A DNA stretch of 64,000 bases from an uncultured Pelagibacteraceae bacterium (GTDB lineage: Bacteria; Pseudomonadota; Alphaproteobacteria; Pelagibacterales; Pelagibacteraceae). The position numbers and the translations under genes are program-made. The stretch lies in contig CABZUW010000001.1 of the NCBI GenBank assembly GCA_902529105.1, positions 1 through 64,000 on the forward strand. The letters are read 5' to 3'. How positions within the stretch are numbered: position 1 is the first letter of the stretch; each line of letters begins with the position of its first letter. Below the pieces are notes generated by a model. It was given only the letters and a program-made list of their open reading frames with translations, had not been told where the DNA came from and made no database searches. Of this stretch, positions 39,202 to 48,663 are shown piece by piece.

Positions 39202-40545
39202 TTAATTTTTTTTACTTTTGCTATAATTAGTAATCCCTGTTCTTAACTTTTCAATAATTTCATCAATATGTTTTTTTTCACAAATAAACATTGGAGCAAT
39301 AATAAGTGCATCACCTGTTGCTTTAAAGTTAACACCAGCTTCGTAACAATGTTTAAAAGTTGCAAGTCCTGCTTTACCAGGTCTACCATCCATTTTAATA
39401 TCAATTCCACCCATCATTCCATATCCTCTAATATTTTCTACTACATCAATATCTTTTAGTGAAAATAAGCCTTCTTGGAAATATGGACTCAATTCTTTAG
39501 CTCTATTAAATATATCTTCTTTTTCAAATATATCTTGTACTGCCAATGCTGCTGCAACGGAAATTGGAATTCCAGAATATGTATAGCCATGGAAAAGTTC
39601 GATTACCCCTTTAGGCGAGTTGTCCATTACTGCATCATAAATTTCTTCTTTACACGCAACAACACCGAAAGGAACAATTCCGTTCGTTGTTGCTTTCGCC
39701 ATTGTCATAATATCTGGTGTTACTCCAAATTCCTGTGCACCAAATGCTGATCCTGTTCTCCCCCATCCTGTTATTACTTCATCAAAAATTAACAAAATAT
39801 TATGCTTATCACAAAGCTCTCTTAATCTTTGTAAATATCCAACGGGTGGTACTAATGTTCCAGTTGATCCTGCGATTGGCTCAACAATGCAAGCTGCGAT
39901 ATTTTCAGCTCCAAAGTTTGTACAAATTCTCTCTAAATCATTTGCAATTTCTGCTCCAGTTTCGGGTTGACCAGAAACAAATTTATGTTCGTCTAAATGA
40001 GTATGTCTCATGTGAACTACGCCTGGCATTAAAACACTTGCGTAAGCTTTTACATTATTGATCATTCCGCCAACAGATGTAGCACCGATATTCATTCCAT
40101 GGTAAGCTCTTTCACGACCTACAAATCTGAATCTTTGACCTTCTCCTCTAGCTTTATGATATGCAACACTGATTTTAATTGCTGTCTCTACTGCTGTGGA
40201 TCCACAAATTGTGTAAAAAATTCTGTTTAAATTTCCTGGCGTGTGTTTTGCTATTTTTGTTGCTAATTCAAATGAACCCCCAAAACCTTGTTGAAATGGT
40301 TGGGCATAATCTAAAGTTTTTAATTGATTTGTAATAGCATCTATAATTTCAGTTCTTCCATGTCCTAAAGGATTGCAAAATAATCCTGAACTTGCATCAA
40401 TTTGAGTTTGTCCCTCATGGTTTTTTAAGTAAACGCCTTTTGCACTTGTTATAAGTCTTGGTCTTTCTTTAAAATCTTTATTGGATGTAAATGGCATCCA
40501 ATGTTCATTTAAAGAATTTGGTATTGGGTTTTTTTCTGAACTCAT
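39202..40545 (-). CDS. Class III omega-amino-acid:pyruvate-type aminotransferase (taurine or beta-alanine candidate)
   Basis: LNEHWMPFTSNKDF.., LLIFDEVITGWGRTG, AKATTNG; divergent from tauABC. Confidence 0.88.
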   Translation of the reverse strand: MSSEKNPIPNSLNEHWMPFTSNKDFKERPRLITSAKGVYLKNHEGQTQIDASSGLFCNPLGHGRTEIIDAITNQLKTLDYAQPFQQGFGGSFELATKIAKHTPGNLNRIFYTICGSTAVETAIKISVAYHKARGEGQRFRFVGRERAYHGMNIGATSVGGMINNVKAYASVLMPGVVHMRHTHLDEHKFVSGQPETGAEIANDLERICTNFGAENIAACIVEPIAGSTGTLVPPVGYLQRLRELCDKHNILLIFDEVITGWGRTGSAFGAQEFGVTPDIMTMAKATTNGIVPFGVVACKEEIYDAVMDNSPKGVIELFHGYTYSGIPISVAAALAVQDIFEKEDIFNRAKELSPYFQEGLFSLKDIDVVENIRGYGMMGGIDIKMDGRPGKAGLATFKHCYEAGVNFKATGDALIIAPMFICEKKHIDEIIEKLRTGITNYSKSKKN

Positions 40546-40745
40546 ATTTTTATTTTAAGTATAATTAAATTTTTAGACTAAAATTTTTGTTAAGACTACA
40601 CAATTTTAATTTATAAAGTGTGTAATAGTAACACAACTTAGACGTGTAATCTTTAATAGGCATATCTGGTCTTACTAATTCATCATTTACATGGATCGAT
40701 TTATGAATTTAAATGCTGCTATTAAATTTAATTAATGGAGACAAA

Positions 40746-41687
40746 ATGAAAAAAATAATAAGTTTCATTTTAGGAAGTTTAGTTGCTCTAACTATGTCTA
40801 TAACAGTTGCAAATGCAGCTGCTAAAGAGGTAAGAGTTGCTTACTTTTTAGAATGGCCAAGTCCAAATTTGGAAGACATGCAAAAAAAAGCGTTTGCTAA
40901 AGCTCTTGGAGTACCTGTCAAATGGACTAACTTCACAAATGGTGGAGCAATGACAGATGCAATGTTAGCAGGAGATATTGATATTTCTTATTCTCAAGGA
41001 TTAGTACCTTTTATTAATGCTGTTAAATCAAAAGCGCCAATTAAGTTAGTTGATATTGCTATGGAATATGGAATGGGAGGAACAACATGTGTTACTTCTA
41101 ATGCTTCAGGAATAACAAAAGCAAATGCAACTGAATTAGAGGGTAAGAAAGTTGCTGTACCATTAGGAACAATGGCGGAGTATGTTTTTGATGAAAGTAT
41201 GAAAGTTGTAGGCGCTGACAGAGGTAAAATGGATATTATTCAAATGGACCCTGAAGAAGGAGCTGCTGCGTTAGTTAGTGGTGATGTTGTAATGGCATGT
41301 TTATTTGGTGGTAATTCAATTAAAGCTGCAACAGCTGTTGGAACGAGATTGTTAACAGTTGATGAAGCAAGAGCAGCTGGAATACTTGGTATAGATATTA
41401 CTTCAGTAACTGACAAATTTATGAAGGAAAATCCAGGTATGCTTAGAACTTTTATTGAAGTAACTCACGAAGCAAATGATAGATACAGAGCTGGTAAAAG
41501 CGATATGAATTCAATGTCAAAAGCTTCTGAAATGAAAGTGGCTGATATGAAAGAAACGCTAAGTGGCTTCAAGTTTCTAACCCCTGAAGAGACAAAAAAA
41601 TCTATGGAGAGTGGAAACTTAGATGCGTTCCTAAAAGGAATGGGAACACCATCTGGTAATGTAGATACAAGTTTCCTACCTTTGTAA
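40746..41687 (+). CDS. tauA: Taurine-type ABC transporter substrate-binding protein
   Basis: Signal peptide ending ANAA; RVAYFLEWPSPN; GGAMTDAMLAGDIDISYSQGLVP; GGAG ribosome site; ORF track extends to 40713. Confidence 0.88.
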   Translation: MKKIISFILGSLVALTMSITVANAAAKEVRVAYFLEWPSPNLEDMQKKAFAKALGVPVKWTNFTNGGAMTDAMLAGDIDISYSQGLVPFINAVKSKAPIKLVDIAMEYGMGGTTCVTSNASGITKANATELEGKKVAVPLGTMAEYVFDESMKVVGADRGKMDIIQMDPEEGAAALVSGDVVMACLFGGNSIKAATAVGTRLLTVDEARAAGILGIDITSVTDKFMKENPGMLRTFIEVTHEANDRYRAGKSDMNSMSKASEMKVADMKETLSGFKFLTPEETKKSMESGNLDAFLKGMGTPSGNVDTSFLPL

Positions 41688-41700
41688 AAGGAAAAAATAG

Positions 41701-41739
41701 ATAGGCGCCAATTACAATTTAATTGGTGCCTATTTTTTT
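41701..41739 (+). terminator. Intrinsic terminator/attenuator between tauA and tauB
   Basis: ATAGGCGCCAATTA-caatt-TAATTGGTGCCTAT followed by T7. Confidence 0.92.
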
Positions 41740-41767
41740 ACAAAAATTTCTAATATAGTAAAGTTAT

Positions 41768-42565
41768 ATGAGTGATTTAGTTTCTCAAAATCTTAATATG
41801 ATTTTTAAATCTCCAAGGGGAGAAACAGTCCACGCTTTAAAAGACTTAAACTTTACAATAAAGAAGGGTGAACTTTTAACTGTTTTAGGACCATCAGGTT
41901 GTGGAAAAACAACCTTACTGAATATTGCTGCAGGGTTTATAAGGCCCACTTCAGGAACAATAACTTTGGGCAATAATGAAATAAATGGTCCTGGAGTTGA
42001 CCGTGGAATGGTATTTCAGCAGGGTGCATTATTTGAATGGTTGACTGTTTCTGAAAATGTAAATTTTGGATTAAGGATGAAAAAACAAGACCCAATGTCC
42101 ACACAAGAAAGAGTAGATGAATGGTTGGATATTGTTGGTCTAAAAGGCTTTGGTAATACTCCAACTTATCAATTGTCAGGTGGTATGCAGCAAAGAGTTG
42201 CCCTTGCTAGATGTTTAATAAACAACCCTGATTTAATTCTTATGGATGAGCCTCTAGGTGCTTTAGATGCATTAACAAGAGAAAAAATGCAGTCTTTAGT
42301 ATTAAAGATTTGGAAAGAGACCGGTAAAACAATTATTTTAATTACTCACTCTGTTGAGGAGGCATTATTATTAGGTGAAAGATTATACGTAATGGCTCCA
42401 AGGCCAGGAAGAATACACAAAGAGTATAATCTTCCCTTTGCTGAAATGGGATTAAAAGAAGATTTAAGGGAAATTAAAAAAAATAAAGAATTTTCTTCAA
42501 AGAGAGAAGAAATTCTTTCTATGATTTGGAATATGGAAGAGGAAATCATGGGGAAGGACAATTAG
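41768..42565 (+). CDS. tauB: Taurine-type ABC transporter ATP-binding protein
   Basis: GPSGCGKTTLL, YQLSGGMQQRVALAR, LILMDEPLGALD. Confidence 0.93.
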   Translation: MSDLVSQNLNMIFKSPRGETVHALKDLNFTIKKGELLTVLGPSGCGKTTLLNIAAGFIRPTSGTITLGNNEINGPGVDRGMVFQQGALFEWLTVSENVNFGLRMKKQDPMSTQERVDEWLDIVGLKGFGNTPTYQLSGGMQQRVALARCLINNPDLILMDEPLGALDALTREKMQSLVLKIWKETGKTIILITHSVEEALLLGERLYVMAPRPGRIHKEYNLPFAEMGLKEDLREIKKNKEFSSKREEILSMIWNMEEEIMGKDN

Positions 42566-44491
42566 ATGTTTACGCAGATCGTTACAATTCTAATTCTTGT
42601 ATCCATTGTGGGATGTATTCTTTATGGCAGAAAACTTATAAAGACTGAAAAAGTTGATGCTGTTTTTGGAAATCCTGAAAGAGCTAAAGGAGGTACTCAT
42701 TGGATAATTGTGGGTAGTAGTGCAATTTTATTAATTTGGTTATATTATTCTTGGGATATTGCCAAAGGGTTTTATCCAAAATCTGCGAATGAATTATGTC
42801 AAGTAGCCAAAATAAACGAGTCATTATTAGGATTAAAATATCAATTTCCTATAGAAGAAAGAGAATTCAAAAGCACATCTATTATAAAGATTGAAAATGA
42901 AAATCTAAAAAAAATCAATCTTGAAATAACTAATTCACAAGATATCAGCGATCAACAAAAAATAGTACTTTCTAGTTTTATAAAAAAAACATCTCAGCTT
43001 ATTCCTTTGCTTACAAATGATGAATTAATGGAGATGGAAACAAAAATACAGATAAAAGAAATGACTGAGGATTTAAAATTACTGAGTTCAAATTTTCAGA
43101 AACAAGATTATCCATTTGAAACTGAGTCAGAACGAAATGAACGTCAAAAAGCCATTTTAAAAGAAGGTGGATGGGGAATCACAACTGTGCAATCAGGAAC
43201 AGGTTCTATCGAAAATACTTTAGAAGTTCCGTTAATACCCGCAACAAATAGAGGTTTAAAGTTTCATGCAGCTGCTCAAGAACTAAAAATTATTGATGAT
43301 AAATTTTTTAAATTAAAAAATCACAACCCACAATTTAAGAATTCGATTAAAAATTTAAAAGATGAAATAAAAACCTACAGAAAAAATTTAGATGATAATG
43401 AGGAGATAGCTTCCACTTATGCAAAAAATATTGTTAAAATTGCGAGAAGAATTGAATTTGCAAGTATTTACCCCCCAGGTGCTCTAAATGAAATGCAAAA
43501 TGCGATTGTAGAATTTGATAACTTACAAAAAAAGGAGCAAGGTGGATTAAGATTAATAGATATACTTCTATTCCCCGCTGGAACAATTGTTGCAAGTGGT
43601 CCTAGTTGTTCCGAGCAAGGATCAGGTAGATGGCTACCTAAACCATCTGATACTTTTAATAAATTTATTTTAATGTCTAAGCCAAGTGTTGGTTATAAAA
43701 ATATACCACTTCTTTGGATTGATATGATGGATGTAAGTAAAATAATTGGATTTATCCTTCCAGACTGGATTGCAGATATATTGCCTGGAGATTATCCTGT
43801 TCATAATAAAAACGGTATAGTTGAACAAAATTTTAAAGGTCAAGTATTAAAAATTGTAACTGGCGACTTTAAATTGTTTAGAATTCCTGTTCCATACGGG
43901 CATATTTGGGATTCGTTCATGAGAGTATTTTTAGGTTTAATATTTGGAATATTAATTGGTGTTCCCTTAGGACTATTTATGGGTCTTAATAGATTTGCAA
44001 AAGGTTTTTTTGATCCCTTGATTGAACTTTATAGACCTGTGCCTCCTTTAGCCTGGGCACCACTTATAATTTCTGTACTAGGAATTGATAATACAGGTAA
44101 AGTATTTTTACTTTTTATGGTCTCTTTATCAATAATGATTATTTCTGCACGAGCTGGGGCTTCAGGAACACAACTTTCAAAAATTCATGCTGCTCATTCA
44201 CTAGGCGCATCAAAAAAACAAATATTAAGATATGTTATTTTTCCAAATTCACTTCCTGAAATACTAACAGGTATTAGGGTTGCTGTAGGAATGTGTTGGG
44301 GTACTTTGGTTGCTGCTGAATTTTTAGCTGGTACAACTGGCATAGGATTTGTTGAGAACGTTGCAAAAAAATATTTCCAATACGAGGTTATTTGGATAAC
44401 AATTTTTATAATGGGTATGCTCGGATTATTATTTGATGTTACGTTAAGAAAAATCATTGATAAAACAATACCTTGGAGAGGTAAAGGATAG
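42566..44491 (+). CDS. tauC: ABC permease (TauC/SsuC-like core) with a very large N-terminal insertion
   Basis: C-terminal permease signature EILTGIRVAVGMCWGTLVAAEFLAGTTGIGF; 641 aa. Confidence 0.88.
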   Translation: MFTQIVTILILVSIVGCILYGRKLIKTEKVDAVFGNPERAKGGTHWIIVGSSAILLIWLYYSWDIAKGFYPKSANELCQVAKINESLLGLKYQFPIEEREFKSTSIIKIENENLKKINLEITNSQDISDQQKIVLSSFIKKTSQLIPLLTNDELMEMETKIQIKEMTEDLKLLSSNFQKQDYPFETESERNERQKAILKEGGWGITTVQSGTGSIENTLEVPLIPATNRGLKFHAAAQELKIIDDKFFKLKNHNPQFKNSIKNLKDEIKTYRKNLDDNEEIASTYAKNIVKIARRIEFASIYPPGALNEMQNAIVEFDNLQKKEQGGLRLIDILLFPAGTIVASGPSCSEQGSGRWLPKPSDTFNKFILMSKPSVGYKNIPLLWIDMMDVSKIIGFILPDWIADILPGDYPVHNKNGIVEQNFKGQVLKIVTGDFKLFRIPVPYGHIWDSFMRVFLGLIFGILIGVPLGLFMGLNRFAKGFFDPLIELYRPVPPLAWAPLIISVLGIDNTGKVFLLFMVSLSIMIISARAGASGTQLSKIHAAHSLGASKKQILRYVIFPNSLPEILTGIRVAVGMCWGTLVAAEFLAGTTGIGFVENVAKKYFQYEVIWITIFIMGMLGLLFDVTLRKIIDKTIPWRGKG

Positions 44492-44509
44492 TTAAATTTT
44501 TGATATCTA

Positions 44510-45451
44510 ATGATTAATTGGGGTATTTTAGGATATGGTAGAATGGGTTTATCCTTTTCTAAAGTGATTAAAGAAACTTCGAATTCAAAGCTAATTTATA
44601 TAGGAAGTAAAACTGCGAACAATAAATCAGAAAATATATTGAAAGGTTACGATGATGTGATAAAGGATAAAAATATTGATGCAATATACATAGCAACTTT
44701 AAATAACACCCACAAAGATTTAATATTACAAATTTTAAAATCTGACAAACATATTTTATGCGAAAAGCCGTTTGTAATTGATTTAGAGCAAGCATTAAAA
44801 ATAAATCAAAATGTTATTTCATCTAGTAAAAAATTCTTTGAAGCAATTGCATATTATTCTCATCCTCAAACTTTAAAATTACTAGAAATTATTAATAACA
44901 ACGAAATAGGAGATATTATACAAATCGATAGCAGTTTTGGATATAAATCAAAAGAAAATATTAAAAAAAGAATTTACAACAAAGAATTTGGAGGAGGAGC
45001 AATATTAGACTTAGCTTGTTATCCTATTAGTTTTGCAATGTTGTTTTGTAAAGAATTTAATAATTATAAGTTTTTATCAAAAAAAATTGAAATGGCAAAG
45101 ACAGGTGTCGACAAACATGCTGAGGCTAAAATTTTATATGACAATAAAATTCAATTAAATATATCTGTAAGTATTAGTTCTCACTTAGATAACAAATGCA
45201 TTGTTTACGGTACAAAAGGTAAAATCACAATTTTGAATCCTTGGATGCCAAGTAATAAGTCTGCTTTAGAGATTGAAAATGAAAAAAGATATTATAAAAA
45301 ATTTATTGAATCCCCAATGTCAACTTATGCAAATCAAATACAAAACGTTTCAGATTATTTTTTAGGAAAAACAAAAAATGATTTCAATTTATTTGATATT
45401 AATAAATCTGTAATGTGTATGAAAATAATTGATAAATGGATAGAAAAATAA
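44510..45451 (+). CDS. Gfo/Idh/MocA family oxidoreductase
   Basis: INWGILGYGRMGLSFSKVI; DAIYIATLNNTHKDLILQIL; HILCEKPFVIDLEQAL. Confidence 0.92.
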   Translation: MINWGILGYGRMGLSFSKVIKETSNSKLIYIGSKTANNKSENILKGYDDVIKDKNIDAIYIATLNNTHKDLILQILKSDKHILCEKPFVIDLEQALKINQNVISSSKKFFEAIAYYSHPQTLKLLEIINNNEIGDIIQIDSSFGYKSKENIKKRIYNKEFGGGAILDLACYPISFAMLFCKEFNNYKFLSKKIEMAKTGVDKHAEAKILYDNKIQLNISVSISSHLDNKCIVYGTKGKITILNPWMPSNKSALEIENEKRYYKKFIESPMSTYANQIQNVSDYFLGKTKNDFNLFDINKSVMCMKIIDKWIEK

Positions 45452-45452
45452 A

Positions 45453-46295
45453 ATGATTATATGGTTAGCGTCTTATCCAAAGAGCGGGAACACATGGGTA
45501 AGATCATTCATTTCAACTTTAATGGAAACAGAAGATGGAAATTCTGATTTAAGGAATTTAAAATCAATTCCGCAATACCCTACAAGATCTTTTTTTAGTG
45601 GAATTTTAAAAAACTATGAGGATATGCATGAAATTAAGAAAAAATGGATACCGTCGCAAGATATTATAAATATAGATAATAAAGTAAAATTTTTTAAAAC
45701 CCATCACCTAAATTGTAAAGTCGATGAGTATGAATTTACAAATTTACAAAATACGCAAGGCGTTATCCACATCGTAAGAGATCCAAGAAATGTTATTACA
45801 TCAATTAAAAATCACTATCACATTAATGATTTTGATGATGCGTTGAAATTTATACTTAATGAAAAAAATTGTATAGGTTTTGCAAAAAATAACAAAATAA
45901 CGGAAAATGTTTTCCCAACAATAATTAGCTCTTGGAAAAGTCATTATAATTCTTGGAAGAAAGTTAACAAGAATTATCTATTAATCAAATATGAAAATTT
46001 GTTAAACAATCCTGAGACTGAATTTAAAAAAATATCAAGTTATGTATCGAAATTTTTAGATTTAAGTTTTGATGAAAATAAAATTTTAAACAGCATAAAA
46101 ACTAATTCCTTTGAAAATTTAAAAATACAGGAAGAAGAAGGTAAATTTAATGAGAAAGTTGCAGATGACACGTCAAAAAAGGATTTTTTTTATTTAGGTA
46201 AAAGGAATAATTGGAGAGAGTTATTAAATAAAAACTATATTGATGAAATAAATAGCGAATTTAATACTGAAATGAAGGAACTTGGTTATATTTAA
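45453..46295 (+). CDS. Sulfotransferase domain protein
   Basis: WLASYPKSGNTWVRSFIS (PAPS-binding) ; VIHIVRDPRNVITSIKNHY. Confidence 0.9.
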   Translation: MIIWLASYPKSGNTWVRSFISTLMETEDGNSDLRNLKSIPQYPTRSFFSGILKNYEDMHEIKKKWIPSQDIINIDNKVKFFKTHHLNCKVDEYEFTNLQNTQGVIHIVRDPRNVITSIKNHYHINDFDDALKFILNEKNCIGFAKNNKITENVFPTIISSWKSHYNSWKKVNKNYLLIKYENLLNNPETEFKKISSYVSKFLDLSFDENKILNSIKTNSFENLKIQEEEGKFNEKVADDTSKKDFFYLGKRNNWRELLNKNYIDEINSEFNTEMKELGYI

Positions 46296-46302
46296 ATTTT
46301 TG

Positions 46303-47310
46303 ATGAAAAAAAACGAACTAAAAAAAATAATATTTAAAATTTTTAAAAAACATAAATTGGTTCACAAACATTCAAATATATGTGCTGATGCAATAATTAA
46401 CGCAGAAATAGTCGGTGCACATTCTCATGGATTATCAAGATTAAAAATGTACTGTGATAGAATTAAAAAAAATTTAATCAATCCTAAACCTAAATTTAAA
46501 ATAAAAAAATATTCTAATTCAATTTTGCATTTAGATGCTAATGACTCTATAGGTTTTGTGGCTGCTGACTTTGCCATAAAACAAGCAATTAAACTTGCAA
46601 AAAGGACCGGCATAGGAATTGTTGGAGTTAAAAATAGCGGACACTACGGGCTTTCTGGATATTATATAGAGCAAGCTGTTAAGAAAAACCTTTTAGCCTT
46701 GTGTTTTACAAATGCTCCTCCAGCTATAGCGCCTTATGGAGCAAAAAAAAGTTTATTTGGAACAAATCCAATTTCTTTTGGAACCCCATCTGGATCCACA
46801 GCTCCATTTATATTTGACTCCTCAATGTCTAAAATCAATAGGGGTAAAATAAGAGTTGCAGCAAAAATGAATAAAAAAATTCCTTTTGATGTAGCATTAG
46901 ATAAAAATGGAAATATTACAAGTGATCCAAAAAAAGCTTTGGAGGGTGTGCAATTGCCTATTGCCGATTTTAGAGGTTCGGGTTTAGCCTGGATGGTAGA
47001 TATTTTAAGCGGAGTGTTGACAGGATCTGCCCACTCAGGAAAAGTAAAAGATCCTTTTGACGATTTTACTGGTCCTCAAAACGTTGGTCATTTTTTTTTG
47101 GTTTTAAAACATAATATATTTATAAATAACTACTTAAATAGAATTAAGGAAAATATTAAAAATGTTAAAAAACTCCCTAAAATAAAAGGTGTTCAAGAGA
47201 TTTTTTATCCAGGACAAAGAAAATTTAAAAAATATAAAATAAATTTAAATAAAGATATACTAATTTCTAATAAGATTAAAAATGAATTATTTGAACTATT
47301 AAATGATTAA
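46303..47310 (+). CDS. Malate/L-lactate dehydrogenase (Ldh/YlbC) family
   Basis: VGAHSHGLSRLKMYCDRIK, GIGIVGVKNSGHYGLSGYYIEQA, LFGTNPISFGTPS; likely start 46303. Confidence 0.85.
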   Translation: MKKNELKKIIFKIFKKHKLVHKHSNICADAIINAEIVGAHSHGLSRLKMYCDRIKKNLINPKPKFKIKKYSNSILHLDANDSIGFVAADFAIKQAIKLAKRTGIGIVGVKNSGHYGLSGYYIEQAVKKNLLALCFTNAPPAIAPYGAKKSLFGTNPISFGTPSGSTAPFIFDSSMSKINRGKIRVAAKMNKKIPFDVALDKNGNITSDPKKALEGVQLPIADFRGSGLAWMVDILSGVLTGSAHSGKVKDPFDDFTGPQNVGHFFLVLKHNIFINNYLNRIKENIKNVKKLPKIKGVQEIFYPGQRKFKKYKINLNKDILISNKIKNELFELLND

Positions 47311-48376
47311 ATTTCTGTTTTTTTTATTTAACTTTTTTATTTTAACAAATTATTCAACCGCTTATGAATTTTCTTTAAAAAAAATAGCAGATTTCAACGC
47401 TCCATGGGGTTCAGCTTTTATAAACAAAGATGAATTGATTTTAACTGAAAAAAAAGGTGAAATAAAAGTTATAAATTTAATTTCTAAGAAAATAACTAAA
47501 ATAAAACATAATCTTGATATTTTGGTTTATGGACAAGGTGGTTTATTAGATATCATTTACAATGACAATCATGTTTGGGTTTCCTATAGTGAAAACAGAG
47601 GAAACTGGGAAACAAGTACATCAATAGCAAAAGGTAAATTTGATAAAAAACAAATTAATTTTGAAAATATTTTTCAAGCAGAGCCCCCTATAGACTCAGG
47701 CTACCATTTTGGATCTAGATTAGTAATAAAAAACGATCATTTATATGCATCTGTTGGAGAAAGGGGAATGGGGATGATTGCCCAGGATCCAAGTAAACAC
47801 CCTGGAAGCATTATTAGAATAAATCTTGATGGTACAGTTCCAAGAGACAATCCACATTTTGAAGATCAAAAAGATTGGTTGCCTGAAATTTATCAAATTG
47901 GAATTAGAAATCCGCAAGGTATGGCGCTTTCAGATTTTGATAACAAAGTTTATATGAGTAACCATGGAGCAAAAGGCGGCGACTGGTTTGGGGAAGTTAA
48001 AAAATCTGAAAATTATGGATGGAAAATTTTAGGTTGGGGCGGGACAAATTATAGTGGCTCTGAGATTGGACCTAAATGGAAACCAGGATACACAAAAGCA
48101 ATTAAATATTGGGTACCATCTATAGCTACAAGCGCAATCGCTATTTATAATGGAGAAGAATTCTCTGCCTGGAATGGACATGCATTGATCACATCATTAA
48201 AAGATATGTCATTAAGAAAACTAGATTTTAAAGATAAAAAAGAAAACAAAGTTTTAGAAGAAATCATATTCCAAAATGAAATCGGGAGGATTAGAGATAT
48301 TCAAATCCAACCTATAACAGGTAAAATATTTATTTTAACAACTAAAGCTCTTTGGAAAATGGAAAGAAGTTATTAA
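47303..48376 (+). CDS. PQQ-dependent sugar dehydrogenase-like beta-propeller
   Basis: APWGSAFINKDELILTEKKGEI; ASVGERGMGMIAQDPSKHPGSIIRINLDGTVPRDNP; IYQIGIRNPQGMAL. Confidence 0.9.
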   Translation: MIKFLFFLFNFFILTNYSTAYEFSLKKIADFNAPWGSAFINKDELILTEKKGEIKVINLISKKITKIKHNLDILVYGQGGLLDIIYNDNHVWVSYSENRGNWETSTSIAKGKFDKKQINFENIFQAEPPIDSGYHFGSRLVIKNDHLYASVGERGMGMIAQDPSKHPGSIIRINLDGTVPRDNPHFEDQKDWLPEIYQIGIRNPQGMALSDFDNKVYMSNHGAKGGDWFGEVKKSENYGWKILGWGGTNYSGSEIGPKWKPGYTKAIKYWVPSIATSAIAIYNGEEFSAWNGHALITSLKDMSLRKLDFKDKKENKVLEEIIFQNEIGRIRDIQIQPITGKIFILTTKALWKMERSY

Positions 48377-48567
48377 GCTGAAATTATAAAACCTATAACG
48401 CAAATAAAACTAAAAAAAGTAAATATAGCTATTCTTCCAACCATCTTCTCTTTTTTTTGTTGCTCATAAATTTTACGTTTAAGAACATCTATATTTACCT
48501 TTTTTGGGGTCTTCTTTGATATATAGTTTTCAGCTATAGATGTTTTATTAAGGCTTTCTGTACTCAT
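48373..48567 (-). CDS. Small single-TM hypothetical protein
   Basis: 64 aa; related to 35338-35541 over the C-terminal 41 aa. Confidence 0.65.
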   Translation of the reverse strand: MSTESLNKTSIAENYISKKTPKKVNIDVLKRKIYEQQKKEKMVGRIAIFTFFSFICVIGFIISA

Positions 48568-48663
48568 GCTTAATTAAATCACACTCAAATTTTTTAACCA
48601 TGAGACAAATGTTCAAATTGGGTTGATTTTATTTTGAATTGTGTTCAATTTGGGTTTTATATA

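Noticed and set aside
39268-40061. Three plus-strand ORFs opposite the aminotransferase
   Set aside because: Antisense to a well-supported gene; Cys/Phe/Ile-rich noise translations.
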